64,000 bases of DNA from Virgibacillus_P tibetensis (lineage in GTDB: Bacteria; Bacillota; Bacilli; Bacillales; Amphibacillaceae). The stretch covers positions 254,249 through 318,248 of the forward strand of contig NZ_JARZFX010000004.1 in assembly GCF_036026595.1 (NCBI RefSeq). The letters run 5' to 3'. This document shows, piece by piece, positions 61,139 to 64,000 of this stretch (the stretch's first letter is position 1; every line of letters begins with the position of its first letter). A model generated the notes under the pieces. The model searched no databases. It was not told the DNA's origin and worked only from the letters and a program-made list of their open reading frames with translations. A program made the position numbers and the translations under genes.

Positions 61139-62041
61139 CTACTCTTTTGTCTTCGGATCAAGTGCATCCCTTAATCCATCACCAAAAATATTAAACGCAA
61201 GAACAACCGCGACTATCATAAGACCCGGGAATAGTGCAACGTGTGGGGCGTTATACAGGTAGTTTCGTCCATCTGCCAGCATGGCACCCCATTCAGGTGT
61301 TGGTGGTTGTGCACCAAGTCCGAGAAAGGAAAGTCCACTTGCTGTTAATACAGCAGTTGCAATATTCAGGGTGGCCTGGACAATGATTGGTGAAGTAACG
61401 TTTGGTAATATGTGTTTAAAGATAATTCGAAAATCACTGGCCCCTAAGGCTTTCATGGCATCTATGTACTCTAGTTTTTTTACACCTAAGGTTGAACCTC
61501 TAACTATTCTGGCAAACACTGGTACAGAAAATATTGCTACTGCAATGATAACATTTTGCAGACTGCCGCCCAAGACACTTACAATTGCCAATGCCAGGAG
61601 AATACCGGGAAACGCTAGTAGTACATCCATTATTCGCATGATAATTGCGTCAATAGTGCCACCATAATATCCAGATATAATACCGAAGAATACGCCAACA
61701 GTTGCTCCCAGTACTACGGAGGAAAAACCTACATACAGAGTGATTGACATACCATGTATGACCCGACTGAAAATGTCTCGTCCATAATTATCGGTTCCAA
61801 ACCAATGTTCCCCACTAGGAGACTGTAATTTATTTACAATGTTTTGTGTTTGAGGTTGGTATGGTGTGAAATATGGACCGACTATTGCGATAATTATGAA
61901 AAAGAGAATCAGGGAACCGCCGATCATAGCAGCTTTATTTTTTCTAAGCTTACTATAAACAATCTTCCAATTTCTGAAACGCGGGTTAGGTGGCTTGATA
62001 GCTGAATGTGGATTGTCTATTGTCTGTGTTTGTTCACTCAT
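61139..62041 (-). CDS. Oligopeptide/dipeptide ABC transporter permease, DppC/OppC-like
   Basis: A 300-residue permease with six transmembrane segments, an N-terminal OppC-type extension (FRNWKIVYSKLRKNKAAMIG), the GTDNYGRDIFSRVIHG motif and the EAA loop IDAMKALGASDFRIIFKHIL. I use ATG 62041 with AAGGAAG upstream. First gene of the minus-strand operon, divergent from the binding-protein gene across about 320 bases. Confidence 0.93.
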   Translation of the reverse strand: MSEQTQTIDNPHSAIKPPNPRFRNWKIVYSKLRKNKAAMIGGSLILFFIIIAIVGPYFTPYQPQTQNIVNKLQSPSGEHWFGTDNYGRDIFSRVIHGMSITLYVGFSSVVLGATVGVFFGIISGYYGGTIDAIIMRIMDVLLAFPGILLALAIVSVLGGSLQNVIIAVAIFSVPVFARIVRGSTLGVKKLEYIDAMKALGASDFRIIFKHILPNVTSPIIVQATLNIATAVLTASGLSFLGLGAQPPTPEWGAMLADGRNYLYNAPHVALFPGLMIVAVVLAFNIFGDGLRDALDPKTKE

Positions 62042-62364
62042 AGCTTGTACTTCCTTTCTTAACAAAGAGTCACATAATTTGTACATATACTTTGTTGATT
62101 ATACCATGACCAGTCTGTTTTACAATATAGGAAGAATTATAAGAAAAATACAAAAAGTTGTCTGAATTACGGTGAATAGGGCAATGCAGGATTATATTTA
62201 TAGGTTTATAATAATTATAATATAATATAGTAGATTCTTTTTTAAATATAAAAATAATTGAAAATCATCTTGTAATGTCTGGACACTTAAGGTATATTAA
62301 TAGAGAATTAGGATAGATTTGCACATCAAGTCTATATTAAACAGAAATAGGGGGGTAACAATTA
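62042..62364. other. Divergent promoter region of the oligopeptide importer
   Basis: About 320 very A+T-rich bases between the permease operon and the binding-protein gene. A plus-strand promoter is seen near 62270-62298. I see no clear minus-strand promoter and no small gene. Confidence 0.6.
62270..62298 (+). promoter_or_regulatory. Promoter of the peptide-binding protein gene
   Basis: TTGTAA (62270-62275), 17-base spacer, TATATT (62293-62298), about 65 bases before the start codon. Confidence 0.55.
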
Positions 62365-63984
62365 ATGAAAATGTTTAAAAACTCATTTTTATTATTAGCT
62401 TTAACTTTGCTGCTGAGTTTAGTTCTTGCAGCATGCGCAAGTGAGCCGGATGATGACGATGGTTCAACTGATGGAGGAAGCGCTGAAAGCGGTGAAGAAA
62501 ACGGTGAAGCATCTGGTGGAGACCTGATTATGGCGAAATCTGCTGATATCGTTTCATTAGACCCTGCAGGTTCAAATGACGTCCCTTCCAGTAATGTTCA
62601 AGCAAACATCTACGAGTCTTTGACAAAACAGGATGAGAACATGGAAGTTCAACCAAGTCTGGCCGAAAGCTGGGAAGCGGTTGAGGATGATGTTTGGGAA
62701 TTTACACTTCGTGAAGGAGTAAAGTTCCATGATGGTTCAGATTTTAATGCTGATGTTGTAAAGGCTAACATAGAGAGAATACTAGATGAAAAAGTTGCCT
62801 CACCTCGTGCATTCTTGTATGAGATGATCACTGATATTGAAATAGTTGATGACTATACAGTTCGTTTTACAACGGAATATCCTTTCGCACCACTTCCAGC
62901 CCACCTTGCGCACAGCGGGGGAGCGATGGTTGCACTAGAGCAAATCGAAGCTGATTTTGCTGCAATGGAAGATGGGAAGGATCCCGGAAGTGTCATTAAC
63001 GAAAACCCGATTGGTACAGGATATTTTAAGTTTGATGAATGGGAACCAGGTGAATTCGTTCGTATCGTTAAGAATGAAGATTACTGGGATGGTTCCGCTT
63101 TACTTGATTCTGTAACTTTTAAAGTAGTAGGAGAAGACTTAACACGTGTTGCAGAAGTTACTACTGGGGATTCACATATTGGAAGTCCACTCAGCCCATC
63201 TGATGTAGAGCAAATAGAGGGAACTGATGGAGTAAATGTACACGATCAATCAAGTGTAAGTTTATCTTATATTGGATTTAATATGGATAAAGAGCCTTTT
63301 GATGATGAACGTGTACGCCAGGCAATATCTATGGCTATTGATAAGAGTCAAATAATTGATGGGATTTATAACGGAGTAGGTATTCCTGCTATTGGACCAA
63401 TCCCACCGGATGTATTTGGTTACGATGAAAACGTATCAGGTCTTGAGTACAATTTAGAAGAAGCGGAAGCGTTGCTAGCTGAAGCTGGTTACGAAGATGG
63501 TTTCTCTACAACAATTTGGACAAACGACAGTCGTGAAAGAATCGATGCAGCAACAAACGTTCAAGCACAGCTTGGAGAAATTGGTATCGATGTAGAAGTA
63601 GAAATTCTTGAGTGGGGTGCTTATTTAGAGCAAACTGCAAATGGAGAGCATGAGATGTTTGTACTAGGTTGGTCAACACCAACAGGAGATGCTGACTATG
63701 CAATGTACGCATTGTTCCATTCCAAAAATGTTGGGGAAGCTGGAAACCGTACGTTCACTGAAAACGCTGAATTAGATGCGCTTTTAGATCAAGGGCGTCA
63801 GGAAACAGACCAGGATGAGCGTCAAAAAATCTATAGTGAAGCACAAGAATTACTTGTAGATATTGCACCAATGCTTTATCTGCATCACCAGCAATTTCTG
63901 TACAGTGTACGTGATGAAGTAAAAGGATTCAGTGTACTGCCAACAGATATCGTTCAATTGAAAGATGTTTATATTGAAGAATAA
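62365..63984 (+). CDS. Peptide ABC transporter substrate-binding lipoprotein
   Basis: A 539-residue extracytoplasmic solute-binding protein of family 5 (OppA/DppA/GsiB). Signal peptide with lipobox LAAC (cysteine near residue 24), an acidic Gly/Ser/Glu-rich linker to about residue 50, then ESLTKQDENMEVQPSLAESW and FTLREGVKFHDGSDFNADVV, which are family hallmarks. ATG 62365 follows GGGGGG. It is transcribed divergently from its permease/ATPase genes, so supply of binding protein can be set separately. The highly acidic composition fits a salt-tolerant host. Confidence 0.94.
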   Translation: MKMFKNSFLLLALTLLLSLVLAACASEPDDDDGSTDGGSAESGEENGEASGGDLIMAKSADIVSLDPAGSNDVPSSNVQANIYESLTKQDENMEVQPSLAESWEAVEDDVWEFTLREGVKFHDGSDFNADVVKANIERILDEKVASPRAFLYEMITDIEIVDDYTVRFTTEYPFAPLPAHLAHSGGAMVALEQIEADFAAMEDGKDPGSVINENPIGTGYFKFDEWEPGEFVRIVKNEDYWDGSALLDSVTFKVVGEDLTRVAEVTTGDSHIGSPLSPSDVEQIEGTDGVNVHDQSSVSLSYIGFNMDKEPFDDERVRQAISMAIDKSQIIDGIYNGVGIPAIGPIPPDVFGYDENVSGLEYNLEEAEALLAEAGYEDGFSTTIWTNDSRERIDAATNVQAQLGEIGIDVEVEILEWGAYLEQTANGEHEMFVLGWSTPTGDADYAMYALFHSKNVGEAGNRTFTENAELDALLDQGRQETDQDERQKIYSEAQELLVDIAPMLYLHHQQFLYSVRDEVKGFSVLPTDIVQLKDVYIEE

Positions 63985-64000
63985 TTAATTAGGTAAAGGA

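Overview
The window looks like chromosome from a low-GC Gram-positive bacterium of the Bacillaceae, probably a halotolerant Oceanobacillus/Virgibacillus-like lineage. The evidence is strong AGGAGG-type ribosome binding sites with frequent TTG/GTG starts, Bacillus-type proteins (GltC, phenylalanine dehydrogenase, YtrA-like GntR, YcdB-like), a BCCT osmolyte transporter, and degenerate intergenic repeats. These lineage points are inference; no 16S gene is present.

Layout. 1-4.5 kb (minus): formate module (FdhD, FdhF/YdeP-type molybdoenzyme, OFA oxalate/formate-type MFS carrier). 4.9-8.1 kb (plus): ECF-type sigma factor, membrane anti-sigma-like protein, glutamine-dependent asparagine synthetase. 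8.3-11 kb (minus): BCCT transporter and a thioredoxin-reductase-like ferredoxin-NADP reductase. 11.3-27.3 kb: aromatic catabolism (hexapeptide PaaY/YtoA-like protein, PaaX, paaABCD, EthD protein, two crotonases, aldehyde dehydrogenase, nitronate-monooxygenase-like flavoprotein, hotdog thioesterase, phenylalanine dehydrogenase, and a full four-gene 2-oxoacid dehydrogenase complex). 27.5-33.4 kb: TrpXYZ-type ABC importer, NADP-type glutamate dehydrogenase, divergent GltC-like regulator. 33.4-37.5 kb: cobalamin riboswitch and class I ribonucleotide reductase with an embedded flavodoxin. 37.5-43.2 kb: YcdB-like protein, a tandem hairpin-repeat array, a secreted amidase, an FMN reductase and a decayed stretch with two frameshifted genes. 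43.2-47.8 kb (minus): NatAB-like and YtrAB-like ABC exporters. 48-55.6 kb: DoxX, Cu/Zn superoxide dismutase, MFS carrier, a repeat-bearing gene desert, SNF2/SWIM helicase. 55.7-64 kb: a degenerate-cyclase regulator, a cytoplasmic class-A-beta-lactamase-fold hydrolase and an oligopeptide ABC importer.

The most interesting reading is that 10-33 kb is one phenylalanine-utilisation island. An aromatic amino-acid-type ABC importer brings phenylalanine in; phenylalanine dehydrogenase makes phenylpyruvate; the adjacent pyruvate-dehydrogenase-type E1/E2/E3 complex could oxidatively decarboxylate phenylpyruvate straight to phenylacetyl-CoA; PaaABC(D) epoxidises it and PaaG/PaaF-like crotonases continue. 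This would explain why no phenylacetate-CoA ligase (paaK) is present. The paaA promoter and the promoter of the dehydrogenase operon each carry a perfect ATAACGTTAT palindrome at the -10/start region, which suggests co-regulation. PaaE, PaaZ, PaaH and PaaJ are not in the window.

Start codons were re-chosen wherever a better-spaced ribosome binding site was visible. All functional statements rest on reading the sequence and recalling families; no database search was run.
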